Positions 11,641-22,990 are shown, counted from the stretch's first letter. The stretch: DNA of 64,000 nt from Pogostemon cablin (GCA_023678885.1 CM042962.1:19606336-19670335); one strand, 5' to 3'. Notes: generated by a model not told the origin, from the sequence alone. Numbers and translations are program-made.

Positions 11641-11713
11641 TAGAAGTATTAAGGACAAAAAACAAATAGTATTGGTTCTAACAAGGGAATCAATAGTTGC
11701 TAACATATTTAAA

Positions 11714-12027
11714 TCAAAACTGCAAATTATTACAATCTTGCATTCCTTTCAACTCAAGTGAGATGTTGGAGTTGATCCGGAGAGACTCCCAATCTTGCAT
11801 CCCTTTCAACTCCAAATATCCAAGTGAGTGAGATCCCATTACCAATATTGTATCAACAGTCTTGTTAAACCACTCACAATCCCATGAATCTGATCCATCG
11901 CACCCCATGTTTAATCCCCACAAGCTGCGTAGAGGACTGCCATTACAGTCCTGTTCTTGACAACCCTTAGGAAAGCATGTAATTAAGTGGCATAAAGGAA
12001 GCCTTCCATTTCTGCCACTGCACTCCT
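11714..12027 (-). pseudogene. Exon-like ORF, unrecognised
   Basis: An open stretch of about 100 codons follows a good splice acceptor (TTTGCAG just right of 12027) and ends in a TGA near 11714. The protein is Cys-rich at its start (EECSGRNG, CHLITCFPKGCQEQDC) and has a short internal duplication, LELKGMQD, near the C-terminus. I do not recognise the family. It lies downstream on the same strand of the palmitoyltransferase exons, but is not part of that protein as I know it. It could be a captured terminal exon of another gene. Confidence 0.35.
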
Positions 12028-12789
12028 CTGCAAATTCAAAATGACGTGCCATCAATAATTAAACCTTATCTAAGAAAAACAAAATCAGCCATGGGAATTC
12101 ATGCACCAACAAAAGAGATATGTTGGTCAGAATAATATTTAACATGGTATTGCCAGTACATTAACATAATTGCTAAACTAAGTGATATACAAGAGGGAAG
12201 GCACGATGAAAGGAGATAAAATTCTAACTAATTTTTTGCCACATAAAAACAAAAGAAGCAAAAATATTACATTGTAATGATTTTTCAGTAACTGAATAAA
12301 TCTAGTCATATAATATAATTAATAATACCATACAATTTACTTTGATTGGAAATGAGAATGATACCCACAATATTCGTCTCAATTGTTTTATCACAAGAAC
12401 AGGCGTTCTGAATGAAAGCTAAGACATCCTGGATCAAACCAATTGTGTTAGGTGCTCAAAACTATTCACTGCCAAAATATGTGTAGAAGATGACTACCTT
12501 GTTTCATTTTTTAAATATTAGAAATCAAAAGGACACTCTTTAGAAATGTCACATCTTGCATGAGAACATTCATCTAGTAAGTATTGTAGCTAGTATTGCT
12601 TCTAAAATATAGTGAGTTAAGAGCAGATTATGAAATTTTGGAAAGGATAAATAAATCAATTCACACAGAGAAATATAAACAAATAAATTAAATTTAAACT
12701 GAAGTCTCCTCTCTCCACAAATTTAAATCAAGAGTTATTTGCATGTGAAGGCAAAACTCAAACTACCCAGAAATTGAAAGAATTCGAAC

Positions 12790-13100
12790 CTTCCCAACAT
12801 AATTTGAGATCCAAGGGTTGTGGTGGTCAAACTGCTCCACACAGCATTTACATACTGCACAATGCTTGGAGCAAACGGGTCTTATTATCTAGAAGGCACA
12901 TATAGTATTAGTCAAAACTAAAGTACCAAAACAATGACGCAGAAACTAAACATTACAGAAATCATCACAACAAATCTTTTATTCATTTATTGACATCTGA
13001 AAAGAAAAGTCCAACAAGGAACCTTGCAGGTAGGGCAAAGTTGAGACCAACTTCCAGTCTAAATAGAGTTGCTATTCAAATCAATATTCAATAAAGGATC
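12790..13100 (-). pseudogene. Two decayed exons of a TIP1/PAT24-type ankyrin-DHHC palmitoyltransferase
   Basis: Exon a (13100-13023, 26 codons) follows a good acceptor (ATGCAG) and ends at a GT donor. It reads DPLLNIDLN...GSWSQLCPTCK with an in-frame TAG. Exon b (12888-12790, 33 codons) runs from an AG acceptor to a GT donor and reads IIRPVCSKHCAVCKCCVEQF then DHHNPWISNYVGK. This matches the DHHC cysteine-rich domain of plant TIP1/PAT24-type protein S-acyltransferases, including the intron position after CPTCK. The catalytic Cys of DHHC is replaced by Asn, and a conserved Cys before VGK is Tyr. Ankyrin repeats, transmembrane segments and downstream exons were not found, so this is a non-functional fragment, probably captured by a transposon. 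Confidence 0.8.
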
Positions 13101-13889
13101 CTGCATAATATATACTGTTAGATAGTTCCACAATAAATGAAGAAGCCATATGACTAAGGCAAACAACCTTAGGAATTATGCTTTACCCAACTAGTCAGAA
13201 GGAGATTGGTACCCAGCATCAGAATGGTTCTCCTTTGCAGTTTTCTCTTTGTCCAGTGATCTTGCAATCAAGAATCTCATAACGGTAATATCCCATATCC
13301 CTACAATAATTCACACTAATCAATTATACAAAATAAATTTTGGTGAGCTTCCCATTCAAATAATATTAGGAAGAGGCTCTACCGTATTCAATTCAACCAA
13401 GAATCGGCCAAACCCAACAAATCATGAGAGCCTCATTCAACAAGACGAACAAGGGAGCTAATTGATAATACCTTTTATACCAATACCCATCCAGAATTGA
13501 GATCCAAACGATCCCACAGAAAACTCATTCCAATTGAAATTAAAATGTTGAACCAAACAGGAAGACTGAGTGTAATAATTTCTCATGAAATCTCACCTAC
13601 GCACACCAATCGGAAAGTCAGTGCAAGAAGCACTTTTGAAACCAAATCAGGCGGCTGTGATAAATAAATCGCCTGCTCTACCAATCGTTGATAGACAAAG
13701 GACAAGGGAAGCAGGCTCAACTGTCAGCAGACGGAGAAGTAATTGCTGGAAGAAAAATGCACGAGGCGTGTGGTCAATTCGAAGTTGGCTCAACAGTGGA
13801 GGTGGGGGAGCAGTCGCTAGAGGGAACCGTGACATCCAAACCCTGGAATGGTGCAATAGAGTCAGCTAAGTGAACAACCAGACGGAGTC
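13101..13889 (-). other. Noncoding stretch, then possible promoter/5'-UTR-like block (left half)
   Basis: The part to about 13500 looks intronic. From 13500 to 13889 the GC content rises and short ORFs appear on both strands without recognisable motifs. The block continues across the copia insertion at 20912-21200. Joined without the copia, the minus strand would give a short ORF of about 115 codons starting at 21157 that closes shortly after the junction. I cannot assign a function. Confidence 0.35.
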
Positions 13890-13894
13890 GATGG
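13890..13894. repeat. Target-site duplication (left) GATGG
   Basis: GATGG precedes the left LTR end TGTTAG and recurs at 20907-20911 after the right LTR end CTAACA. This proves a single insertion event for the element between them. Confidence 0.85.
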
Positions 13895-15100
13895 TGTTAG
13901 CTTTTGGATCGTTTGGCTCAGCTTGATCCGTTAGGAAACCAAGTAAACAATAACAGCGGAAGTAATAATTAAGGTTTACATTTCTTCAGGGTTGATGTAG
14001 AGGAAGAATAGTTGCAGAGAACTACCTCTTGATCTTCTGCTGTATGGCCCAAGTCCAATACTAATGTTGTGTGGGCAACAATCTTCAGGATTTTTCAATC
14101 TGCTTCTCTCCCTTCTTTACGTCAAAAGAGGCGCAGGCTTAGGGTTCCAGGAAACTGGGATAACTTATTTATTGGGCTACAGCAGGGACCAGGAGGAGAA
14201 ATTGGGTTAGGCCTCCATTGGGCTTAAGTATCCAAGCTTAGCCCAAAGCTTATACTTAAGTCCAATAATAATAATATAGTCCACTAAAATATTATTACTG
14301 CACCGCCTTTCCAATCCCACAATTACGTTATGGGCTCCTTCTTATTATGAGCCCAAAAATCTCCCCATGTTTAAGATATACAATGCCCATTAATTAATTA
14401 AGTTACTGACAATCAAATTAATTAATATCTCTTCCGAGAGTAGTACCACTCAATCTTATTATCATGCCGGAATTAATCCACTTGCAAGATTTACATGATA
14501 AATTTTATGAGCTCTTCAAGGGGACATCATCAACCTATGTCAGAGATGGATTTCTTCTACAATCAACAACACACCATAGAGACAATATTATTTTTTAACT
14601 CACCGAGTTTGTTGATTTAATACATGTAAATCTCACACATTGATGAATCAAAGAAATACTTACTGCCCTATGTGTCGAGGTTATTGTATAGGGATTAAGA
14701 GCACGAACATCCACAATAATTGAAATCAAGTTCTCCTATATAGACAGTGCAAGTCGAACGATCTCAAGTGATCCTACTCAATACACACAAAATGCACTAA
14801 TGTGATTCTATAGTTAAGACAAACTAATACCAAATCACACTACAACCATCCCGATAGATAGTCCTCGACTATCTCGGTTGTGAGCATCTGTTTATAGTTT
14901 ATAAGGAAATTGATAATATGATCTTCCACGTTTTGTCGCACAACATATTATCTACAATATAAAGAAAATGGACATTTGCACAAACATATAAATAAATAAT
15001 TTATAATATACAAACGTTTGATCATATGATTCTCATTTCAAATAAAATTGTTAAAACATTGTTCAATACAAAAGCTAGGCTTTTAGTATACAATCTAACA
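13895..15100 (-). repeat. 3' LTR of minus-strand copia
   Basis: Read on the minus strand it runs TGTTAGATTGTATAC to GCTAACA, 1206 bp. A polypurine tract (reverse complement of ATCTCCCATTTATAC, from 15101) lies immediately upstream. It is homologous to 9349-10722. Confidence 0.85.
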
Positions 15101-15122
15101 ATCTCCCATTTATACTAAAAGA

Positions 15123-16754
15123 CTACGCTGCCATATCTGCTGACACGCATCTAATCCTCATTCCTTCTACATGCCCATCGAACACTTTTGCTGGAAGGCT
15201 CTTAGTAAAAGGATCAGCCTGGTTATCCTCCGATGCAATCTTAGCAACAACGACCTTTCCTCTTTTAACGATGTCTCGTATCAGGTGGTACTTGCGCTCA
15301 ATGTGTTTACTCGCCTTATGGGCTCGTGGTTCCTTCGAGTTTACTACTGCACCACTGTTATCACAATAAATTGTGATCGCTTTGGGCAAACCAGAAATCA
15401 CATCCAAGACCATTAAGAAGTTCCTAAGTCATACTGCTTCTTTAGTTGCCTCAGAGGCTGCTACATATTCAGCTTTCATGGTGGAGTCAGCAACGCATTT
15501 ATGCTTTACACTCCCCCATATTATGGCTCCTCCTCCAAGAGTATACACATAACCCGAGGTGGATTTACTAGCATCCCTATCTGATTGGAAATCGGAATCA
15601 GTATAACCCAAAGGTAACAAAGTATCTGCCCAGTAAACCAGCACATAATCCCTAGTCCTTCGCAGGTACTTCAAAATATGCTTTACCGTAGTTCAATGCC
15701 CTTGTCCTGGATTACTTTGATACCTACTGACTATGCCCACTGCATAACAGATATCCAATCTCGTACATAGCATAGCATACATGAGGCTTCCTACTGCCGA
15801 AGCATAAGGGACCAGCTTCATTGCCTCTATTTCCTGTTGTGTCTTTGGACACATTTCCTTAGATAGAGGTATTCTATATCTTAAAGGTAGAAAACCTTTC
15901 TTAGAATCTTGCATGCTGAAACGAGTCAGGATTGTATCAATATATGAAGGTTGGGATAAGCACAACATTCTTTATTTATTATTCCTTATTAATTTGATCC
16001 CAAGAATGTGTCCGGCTTCTCCTAAATCCTTCATCTCAAACTGCTTGGACAGCCATACCCATACGCCCGACAATACATTTACATTATTTTCAATGAGTAG
16101 AATATCATCCACGTAGAGTATAAGAAATACCACTATATTTCTGTCACACTTCTTGTACACACATGATTCATACGGACATTGAATAAATCCATATGACTAG
16201 ATTACTTCATCAAAATGGATGTTCCATGATCTTGAAGCTTGTTTCAATCCATAAATGGACTTTTTAAGCTTACACACAAGATGCTCTTCGCCCTTTGCAA
16301 TGAATCCCTCTGGTTGCTTCATATAGATATTTTTCTCAAGACTTCCATTCAGGAAAGCTGTCTTGACATCCATTTGCCATACCTCATAATCCATATCAGC
16401 AGCAATAGACAAAAGAATCCAGATTGACTTAAGCATGGCCACAGGCGAGAAGGTTTCCTCATAAACGATTCCTTCTTTCTGAGTATATCCTTTAGCCACT
16501 AGCCTTGCTTTAAAAGTTTCCACCTGACCGTCAGATCCTCTTTTTCTTTTATAGATCCACTTGCATCGAATAGCTTTTACACCATCGGATGGTTCTACAA
16601 GCTCCCAGACTTGATAATAATACATGGATTCTATTTCAGATTTCATTGCATTTTGCCATAATTGAGCATCTTTATCTTGCAGTGCCTCGTTGTAATTCCA
16701 TGGGTCAATTTCATGTTCACCAGGGACCAAGTCAGAAGACTCTCCCAATCCCAT
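15123..16754 (-). pseudogene. Copia reverse transcriptase-RNase H region
   Basis: From 16754 down to 15123 one reading frame is maintained but interrupted by four or five stop codons, two of them at positions where Trp is expected. RT motifs are clear: ARLVAKGYTQKEG, ETFSPVA, MDVKTAFLNGSLEKNIYMKQ and YGLKQASRSW, followed by YVDDILL near 16090-16110. The RNase H part shows GYTDSDFQSDRDASKSTSG, AEYVAASEA, YCDNSGAV, HIERKYHLIRD and ADPFTKSLP. This is standard C-terminal copia Pol. Loss of function is by stops, not by deletion. Confidence 0.85.
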
Positions 16755-16856
16755 GAATCTATCCGGTTATCTCACAACCCTCCCACTACGACGAGGCTCC
16801 GCAGGCAATTGTGTATCAGGTGTGACACGCAGTGCAATGTCCTGTGGTATATCCTC

Positions 16857-17800
16857 TTATACTGTTGGTATTATGTTTGGTGTTTCCTCTATTACTTCTT
16901 CTAGAACAATCTTACTCATGGGTTTGTGATTCATAATATAATCTTCATCCAAAAATCTAGCGTTCGTGCTAACGATCACCTTTTGGTCCTTTGGATTATA
17001 AAACAAACCACCCTTCATTCCTTTAGGATATCCTAGAAACAGACAAACTTTCGTACGTGACTCTAACTTATCAGTATCCGTCTTCAACATATGTCCTGGA
17101 GCACCCCAAATCCGAAAGTATTTCAGACTATGCTTTCGCTTAGTCCACAATTCAATGGGTGTGGAAGCTACTGATTTAGAAGGTACTAAGTTAAGAATGT
17201 AAGTCGTTGTTTATAAGGCGTATCCCAAAAACAAATTTGGTAATTTCGAATAACTCATCATTGATCTTATCATTTTCATAAGAGTCCTATTCCTTCTTTC
17301 CGCTACACCATTCTGCTGGGGTGTGCCTGGTGCAGACAATTAGGATTCAATCCCATTCTCCGCTAAATAATTCCTAAACTCTCCCAAGAGGTATTCGCCA
17401 CCACGATCAGACCGTAGAGTCTTGATATATTTTCCAAGTTGCTTTTCCACATCAGCCTTGTACTCTTGAATTTATCAAAGCACTCAAACTTGTGGTGCAT
17501 CAAATAAATATAACCGTATCTAGAATAATCATCAATGAAAGTGATGAAATATTCATAACCCCCTCTTGCCTGGACAAACATAGGACCACATAAATCAGAA
17601 TGAACTAATTCCAACATATCCTTGGCTCTATACCCCTTTGCCTTAAATGGCCTTTTGGTCATTTTTCCTTCCAAGCAGGATTCGCAAGTTGGATAATTTT
17701 CCACTACTAATGAACTCAGAGGTCCATCAGCTATCAACCTTTGAATCCTACTCAAGTTAATATGACCCAGTCTAAGATGCCAAAGATATGTTTGGTTCAT
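16857..17800 (-). pseudogene. Copia integrase
   Basis: The N-terminal zinc-binding region is visible as HLRLGHINLSRIQRL with CESCLEGK about 30 residues later. It is followed by the first catalytic Asp (VHSDLCGPM) and FIDDYSRYGY. A frame change occurs near 17400-17440, after DKFKS. The remainder, including the PGTPQQNG-type segment and the C-terminal FRIWGAPGHML, lies in a different frame with an additional stop. Inactive. Confidence 0.8.
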
Positions 17801-17838
17801 TTTCTAAGGTTCTTTTCTCTTATTAGTAGATGTATCAT

Positions 17839-19068
17839 TCATTTCAATTTGTTACACATGGGAGAAAATGGATTAAGAGTATACAAATTATCTATCAATG
17901 CACCATAACATATAATAATTATAACTTTCCTTATAATAACCTTGTCATTAAAAGAAATAAAATATCCATCCATAAACAATTTAGAAACCATAATTAAATT
18001 CTTTCTAAAATGAGGTACATAAAGACAATTCCTCAAAACAAGAGTTTTATTCTTATTGAAATATAAATAAACGTCTCTCACTGCGACAGCTGCTACTCTT
18101 ATAGCATTCCCCATGAGTATGGTAATCTCTCCATCACTAAGCTGTCGGGTTTGGTGGAACCCCTGCAAAGAATTGCAGACATGGTCAGTGGCTCCCGTAT
18201 CTACACACCAAGTGTCAGCAGATACAGCCGCTAAACACGATTCAACAACCAGTATATAAGACTTACCATTCATGTTCCCCTTCAGAAGAGGGCAGTCAGC
18301 CTTGTAGTGTCCCGGCTGCTTGCATTTGAAGTACTTGCCTTTAGGGTTCTTGACCGCACCAGCTTTTACTTTCACTTGGTTCACCGGTACTGAATTTCCT
18401 TGCTTCTTCATATTTCTATCGCCATTTGGCCTAGGATGAGCAGCATTTTCAGTAACATGAACCTGAGGAGGTCTACGAAACAGTTCTTCCGTCGCCACAA
18501 GTTCTGTCAGAAGTTCCGCCAATATGTACAAATGTTTGTTCATACCATAGTTCAGGCGAAACTGCTCAAAACTCTTAGGAAAGCTTTGGAGTATGATATC
18601 GACCTGGGTTTCCCCATCGATTTCAGCTCCAAGAACTTCATACCCATTGAGTTGGCCCATCATCCTAAGGACATGCTCCCTTACGGAAGTACCCTCAGCC
18701 ATTTTGGTGTTCATTAGAACAGACATGCCCTTCGATCTAGCAGAACGACTCTGATGCCCGAAGAGTTCCCTAAGATTATGCATCATATCATAGGTGGTGG
18801 TCATAGCTTGATGCTGAGTCTGAAGTACATTTGACATAGAAGCCAAAATATAGCACTTAACCATCCTATCAGCTTTGATCCACCTATTATAAGCAACTCT
18901 TTGCTCTTCGGTAGAGTCATCATTAGGTGTCGGAGGACATTCCTCAGTGAGAACAAAGATATAATCTTCAGCAGTTAAAACAATATCCATGTTCAGTTTC
19001 CAGTCAACATAATTAGTGCCAGTAAGTTTGTGCTCTTTTAGTATGACAGAAAATGAGTTGAGTGCCAT
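17839..19068 (-). pseudogene. Copia gag and protease
   Basis: An open frame of about 409 codons begins at the ATG at 19068 (MALNSFSVILKEHKLTG); an upstream in-frame ATG at 19107 lies in the leader and is less likely. The N-terminal half is the copia Gag domain (NRWIKADRMVKCYILASM, LPKSF-like SFPKSFEQF). A zinc knuckle follows, but its first Cys is Tyr (YFKCKQPGHYKADC instead of CX2CX4HX4C). The protease site VDTGATDHVCN is intact. The frame closes before integrase, so Pol is not continuous. It is the longest open frame of this element. Confidence 0.85.
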
Positions 19069-19079
19069 TAGAAAATCCT

Positions 19080-19700
19080 GAGAATCATAAATAAATAAAC
19101 AGATCAAACACTTCGAATTTATAAATTTATATTGAATCCCTCAAAATAATATAAATAAAATTCACCAATATCTCAAGCACCGTAGATTTGTATGCCACAT
19201 TAATGTGGACGTATACAAACCCGAACATTTACAAGAGAATGTTTTACCCATTAATTTCATTTATCAACCTAACTTTATGATAAAATAATTAATAGTCAGT
19301 TCCTTTTTAGCCATGTAAATAATAGCAGTGACTCCGTTGGGGAGGATACTGACTATTTACACCTAAGTGTGTACCATTATTTGATCCTAAGTCCATTGCG
19401 CAAGCTTATGTGCCTTACAGTTAGAGAAGTACACACGCGCTTGGATAACTTCCTACGATCATCATAAAGAAGTTTGTACCAGTGATACGTGAATAAACCC
19501 ATCGGTTGTGGAGGAAGGCCTATTGCCAACACACAGGTTTACTCACATCACTTACAAACCAATAATGGAGGCCGTTGGAATTATTTACCAATCTCCTCTC
19601 CTACTTAGTTATTTAAACACCGAGGGTTTTTAACATGCATATAATATTTAATAATAAAATATACATCCTTAGCATCCTTCTATTAATAAATAATTTTAAA
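19080..19700 (-). other. Leader of minus-strand copia
   Basis: Homologous to 572-1763 (same strand) and to 5386-6190 (opposite strand). It contains no ORF of note. The sequence to the right (about 19700-20128) is not shared, apart from AT-rich similarity near 19700. Confidence 0.7.
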
Positions 19701-20128
19701 AAAAAAATTAACTCACATAGAACATGCTACATATATAACAATTAATTGTCAAGTAAAAATAATTAAAGCATTTATATATGTTAAATAAAAAGCATAAATG
19801 GATTGGATCGAGTAAATGGGCCCAGCTGGCCCAAAGCATCAAATAAGCACAAAATGAACAGCAGCCCATAATCCATAATCCATAATACTTATTTGCACAA
19901 TAAAGCAATTGAGCCTAACAGCCCATTAGCCTGCTAAAATCGCCAATGCTTGAAGAAACTCAGCCCTGCCCTTTTTCTCACCAGCAGCAACAAACATTGT
20001 ACTCCTCGTTCCCACGTTACTGTGTCCAGCATTCCCAGCGCCGAGTCAGTCCGCAGCACCAACTATTCGTCGATTCGGCTGGAGCCTACCAAGATGGAAT
20101 AGCCCGCGCGTATCTGCCCAGCAAACCA
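19701..20128. other. Non-homologous block replacing the inner part of the 5' LTR
   Basis: At the place where the U5 half of the LTR and the primer-binding site should be, the sequence is unrelated to 13895-14330. It contains a GC-richer segment at 19950-20128 with no recognisable gene. The junction with true LTR sequence is near 20129 (GCTCTTTCTTATTATGAGCC). Confidence 0.6.
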
Positions 20129-20906
20129 AGCTCTTTCTTATTATGAGCCCGAAAATCTCTCAATGTTTAAGATATACAATGCCCATTAATTAATTAAGTT
20201 ACTGACAACTCAAATTAATTAATATCTCTTCCGAAAGTAGTACCACTCAACCTTATTATCATACCGGAATTAATCCACTTGCAAGATTTACATGATAAAC
20301 CTTATGAGATCCTCAAGGGGACATCATCAACCTATGTCGGACATGGATTCCTTCTACAATCAACAGCATGCCATAGAGACAATACTATTTCCCAACTCAC
20401 TGAGTTTGTTGATTTAATACATGTAAATCTCACACATGGATGAATCAAAGAAATACATATTGCCCTACGTGTAGAGGTTATTGTATAGGGATTAAGAGCA
20501 CGAACATCCATAATAACTGAGATCAAGTTCTCCTATATAGACAGTACAAGTCGAAGTGTCGAACGATCTCAAGCGGTCCTGCTCAATACACACAAGGTGC
20601 ACTAATGTGATTCTAAAGTCAAGACAAACTAATACCAAATCACACTACAATCATCCCGATAGATAGTCCCCGTCTATCTCGGTTGTGAGCATCTGTTTAT
20701 ACTTTATAAGGAAACTGATAATATGATCTTCCGCGTGTTGTCGCACAACATATTATCTATAGTATAAAGAAAATGGACTTTTTCATAAATATATTAATAA
20801 ATAATTTATAATATGCAAAACGTTTAATCATATGATTCTCATTACAAATAAAATTATTAAAACATTGTTCAATACAAAAGCTAGGCTTTTAGTATACAAT
20901 CTAACA
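20129..20906 (-). repeat. Partial 5' LTR of minus-strand copia
   Basis: About 777 bp matching 14331-15100 of the 3' LTR and ending CTAACA at the outer border, next to the GATGG duplication. Only the outer portion of the LTR is retained. Confidence 0.8.
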
Positions 20907-20911
20907 GATGG
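20907..20911. repeat. Target-site duplication (right) GATGG
   Basis: Second copy of the 5-bp duplication flanking the copia element. Confidence 0.85.
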
Positions 20912-22140
20912 AACAGCGGTGAAGTGCCCAGATGTAGCGCAAGCCCTAGGGGGCTTCGATTGTGGGCCATCAGAGAGGCATGAGCGTTGAAGTCCTAAGC
21001 CAGTGGGTTGTTCAATTGGGAGGAAAACTAAACCGCGACAGCCACCGAAACGTGAGTTACAGTGATTAAGAAGCGTCGATGGCCTGAAGCGTGAGGGAAT
21101 TAAGCAGGGGACCGCCGAGGAAAACCAACAATGGTGTGCTGTTGGAAAATCAGCCATAGGCGACGCCTATTAGGGCAGAATTTTGGGAAGAAGGTAGATT
21201 TTGTTGATTCAAACTTAGAGAGGATGATATGATTTCGGAAGATACAGTGTAAAAGATTTTTTAAAATTGTAAATGGAAATGTAATTGTCTATTTAAATTT
21301 TTTCATATTTAATTAAAAAATTAAATAATTTTTTTGTCTAATGCATTTAATGTTTAATTAAAGTTATAAACAATTCAATAAATTTATGAGTAACAACAAA
21401 TTAAGGTAAAATATTTTCATGAGATTGTCTCACGGGTTCTCTCATGTGAACGGATTATTCATTAATTCAGCTAAATAATTTTAAAGTGTTTTATTTGATT
21501 GTTATAAAATTAAAAAATTAATTATAAAATTAAATTAGTTGGGAAAAAATAAATTTAATGGGTCATGTTTGGTTGATATGAAATTAGAAAGTTTAAAAAT
21601 TAATTACGAAAGAAAAACTTATTATTATTTTTAATTTAAATAATATAATAAAATGTAATAAACAATTGATAAAAAGTGAAAACAGTGTTGTGAACTTTTA
21701 TAAACAATTAATAATAGTATAAATAAAAAGATAATATTTTAAAATAAATGTGATAACATTTTTAGTAAAAAGTGATAACTAATAATAAAAGTATATTTTA
21801 AGAACAATTTATAAATTACATAAATGTGATAATATTTTTAATAAAAAATTATTTCTAATCAAAGAAAAATGATATTCATCTAATTAAATTATTTCATTAA
21901 AAATTTATTAGAATAATAAAAAATGATATACATTTAATTAAATTATTCCACGAACAATTAACTTGAATGTTAAAAAGTGACATTATTTTTATAAAAAAGT
22001 AATACTTAATAAAGAAAAAATGACAACCATTTAATTAAGTTATCTTATGAACAATTTATAAGATAAATATAAAGTGATAACTGAACAATTGATGATGATG
22101 ATGATGATAATAATAATAATAATAATAATATATAATATTT
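20912..22140. other. Gene-like block (to ~21200), then AT-rich degenerate repeats
   Basis: 20912-21200 continues the block interrupted by the copia. From about 21250 to 22140 the sequence is extremely AT-rich, with imperfect repeats around AAAAAGTGATAA and TTTAATTAAATTAT at loose ~100-bp spacing. It ends in a (GAT)n(AAT)n microsatellite at about 22090-22131. No gene is visible. Confidence 0.5.
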
Positions 22141-22452
22141 TTTAAAAAAAATTCACAAATCCATGAGTAACAACATATTAAAATTATATATGTTGTATGT
22201 TGTCTTAGTGAGCAAAAAAAAATTATGACAACATATGTTGTTATATATATTGTCTTATAATAAATTACATTGAAAAATAACATATATGTCAACACATTAA
22301 GACATCACCAGTCAATATGTGCTGTCATTGTGCGTGCAAAAGAATTTAAGACAACATATATATTTAAGACTACATATATAAAGGATACGACTACATATAT
22401 TTCTATATATGTAGTGTATCTACTGGTGTCTTAATGTTTTTTTGTTGTAGTG
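22141..22452. repeat. Right subterminal repeats and CACTA-like terminus
   Basis: Clustered TTGTCTTAG, GACAACATATG, AAGACATC, AGACAACATA, AGACTACATA, CGACTACATA and GTAGTGTATC motifs end at GTTTTTTTGTTGTAGTG. The reverse complement of this end starts CACTACAACAAAAAAAC. Confidence 0.65.
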
Positions 22453-22990
22453 AATGAATTGTGTTGCGAACAAGCTTTTGGATTACTCTTTATGTTGATT
22501 TATTTAATCTTTTAGGTTACTCATTTCTATTAATTAAGTTATTCTTTATAATGAATTGAATTTCTTTTTATAATGAATTGAGTTGCATTGAACAAGCTTT
22601 TGGATTACTTTTTATGTTAATTTATTTATGTTTCCTTTAGGTTACTTTTTTTTATATTGGGTTACTTCTTATGTTGAATTGGATTACCCTTTATAATGAA
22701 TTGGGTTACAAACAAGCTTTTGAATTATTCTTTATGTTGATTTATTTATGTTTAGATTATTATTTTCTATTAATTTGATTATTCTTTATAAGGAATTGGG
22801 TTATTATTTGATTTTAAAATCTGATTTTCTAAAAATGAAGTGAGGTATTGTAAAGAATTAAATTATATACAATTTATAAGTTAATAGATCACTCTATAAA
22901 TATAATTAAGTTACTCTTTAAAATTAATTAGATCACTCTTTATTTAAGATTGTGATTTTTGAAAATAAAGTCATGTATTGTGATACAGAT
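22453..22990 (+). repeat. AT-rich tandem array, right part
   Basis: Same motif and orientation as 10990-11375. It resumes immediately after the CACTA-like terminus with AATGAATTGTG and GAACAAGCTTTTGGATTACTC. Confidence 0.75.

Larger units (their letters stand above)
13895..20906 (-). mobile_element. Ty1/copia retrotransposon with target duplication, inactive
   Basis: On the minus strand the order is 5' LTR (right), leader, gag, protease, integrase, reverse transcriptase, RNase H, polypurine tract, 3' LTR (left). It is bounded by a 5-bp GATGG duplication. The 5' LTR keeps only about 777 bp of homology to the 1206-bp 3' LTR, and its inner part is replaced by unrelated sequence. A copia primer-binding site is not found. 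Over about 240 aligned bases the LTRs differ at roughly 7% of positions. Stops and at least two frame changes break the polyprotein. Confidence 0.9.
11376..22452. mobile_element. Putative CACTA-type insertion carrying gene fragments and a nested copia
   Basis: The right end, read on the minus strand, starts CACTACAACAAAAAAAC, the typical terminus of plant CACTA (En/Spm) transposons. Both ends (11376-11640 and about 22141-22452) carry clustered short subterminal repeats of the type TGTAGTC/TTGTCTT and GACTACA/GACAACA. The flanking tandem array is interrupted precisely by this block. The left CACTA terminus is not visible, so the end is truncated or rearranged, and no transposase is present. 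Inside are exon pieces of a palmitoyltransferase, an unidentified exon, a promoter-like block and a later copia insertion. Confidence 0.45.

Noticed and set aside
14836..14848. CACACTACAACC as a CACTA terminus
   Set aside because: It lies inside the copia LTR and is shared by the other LTR copies (9605, 20640), so it is part of the retroelement.
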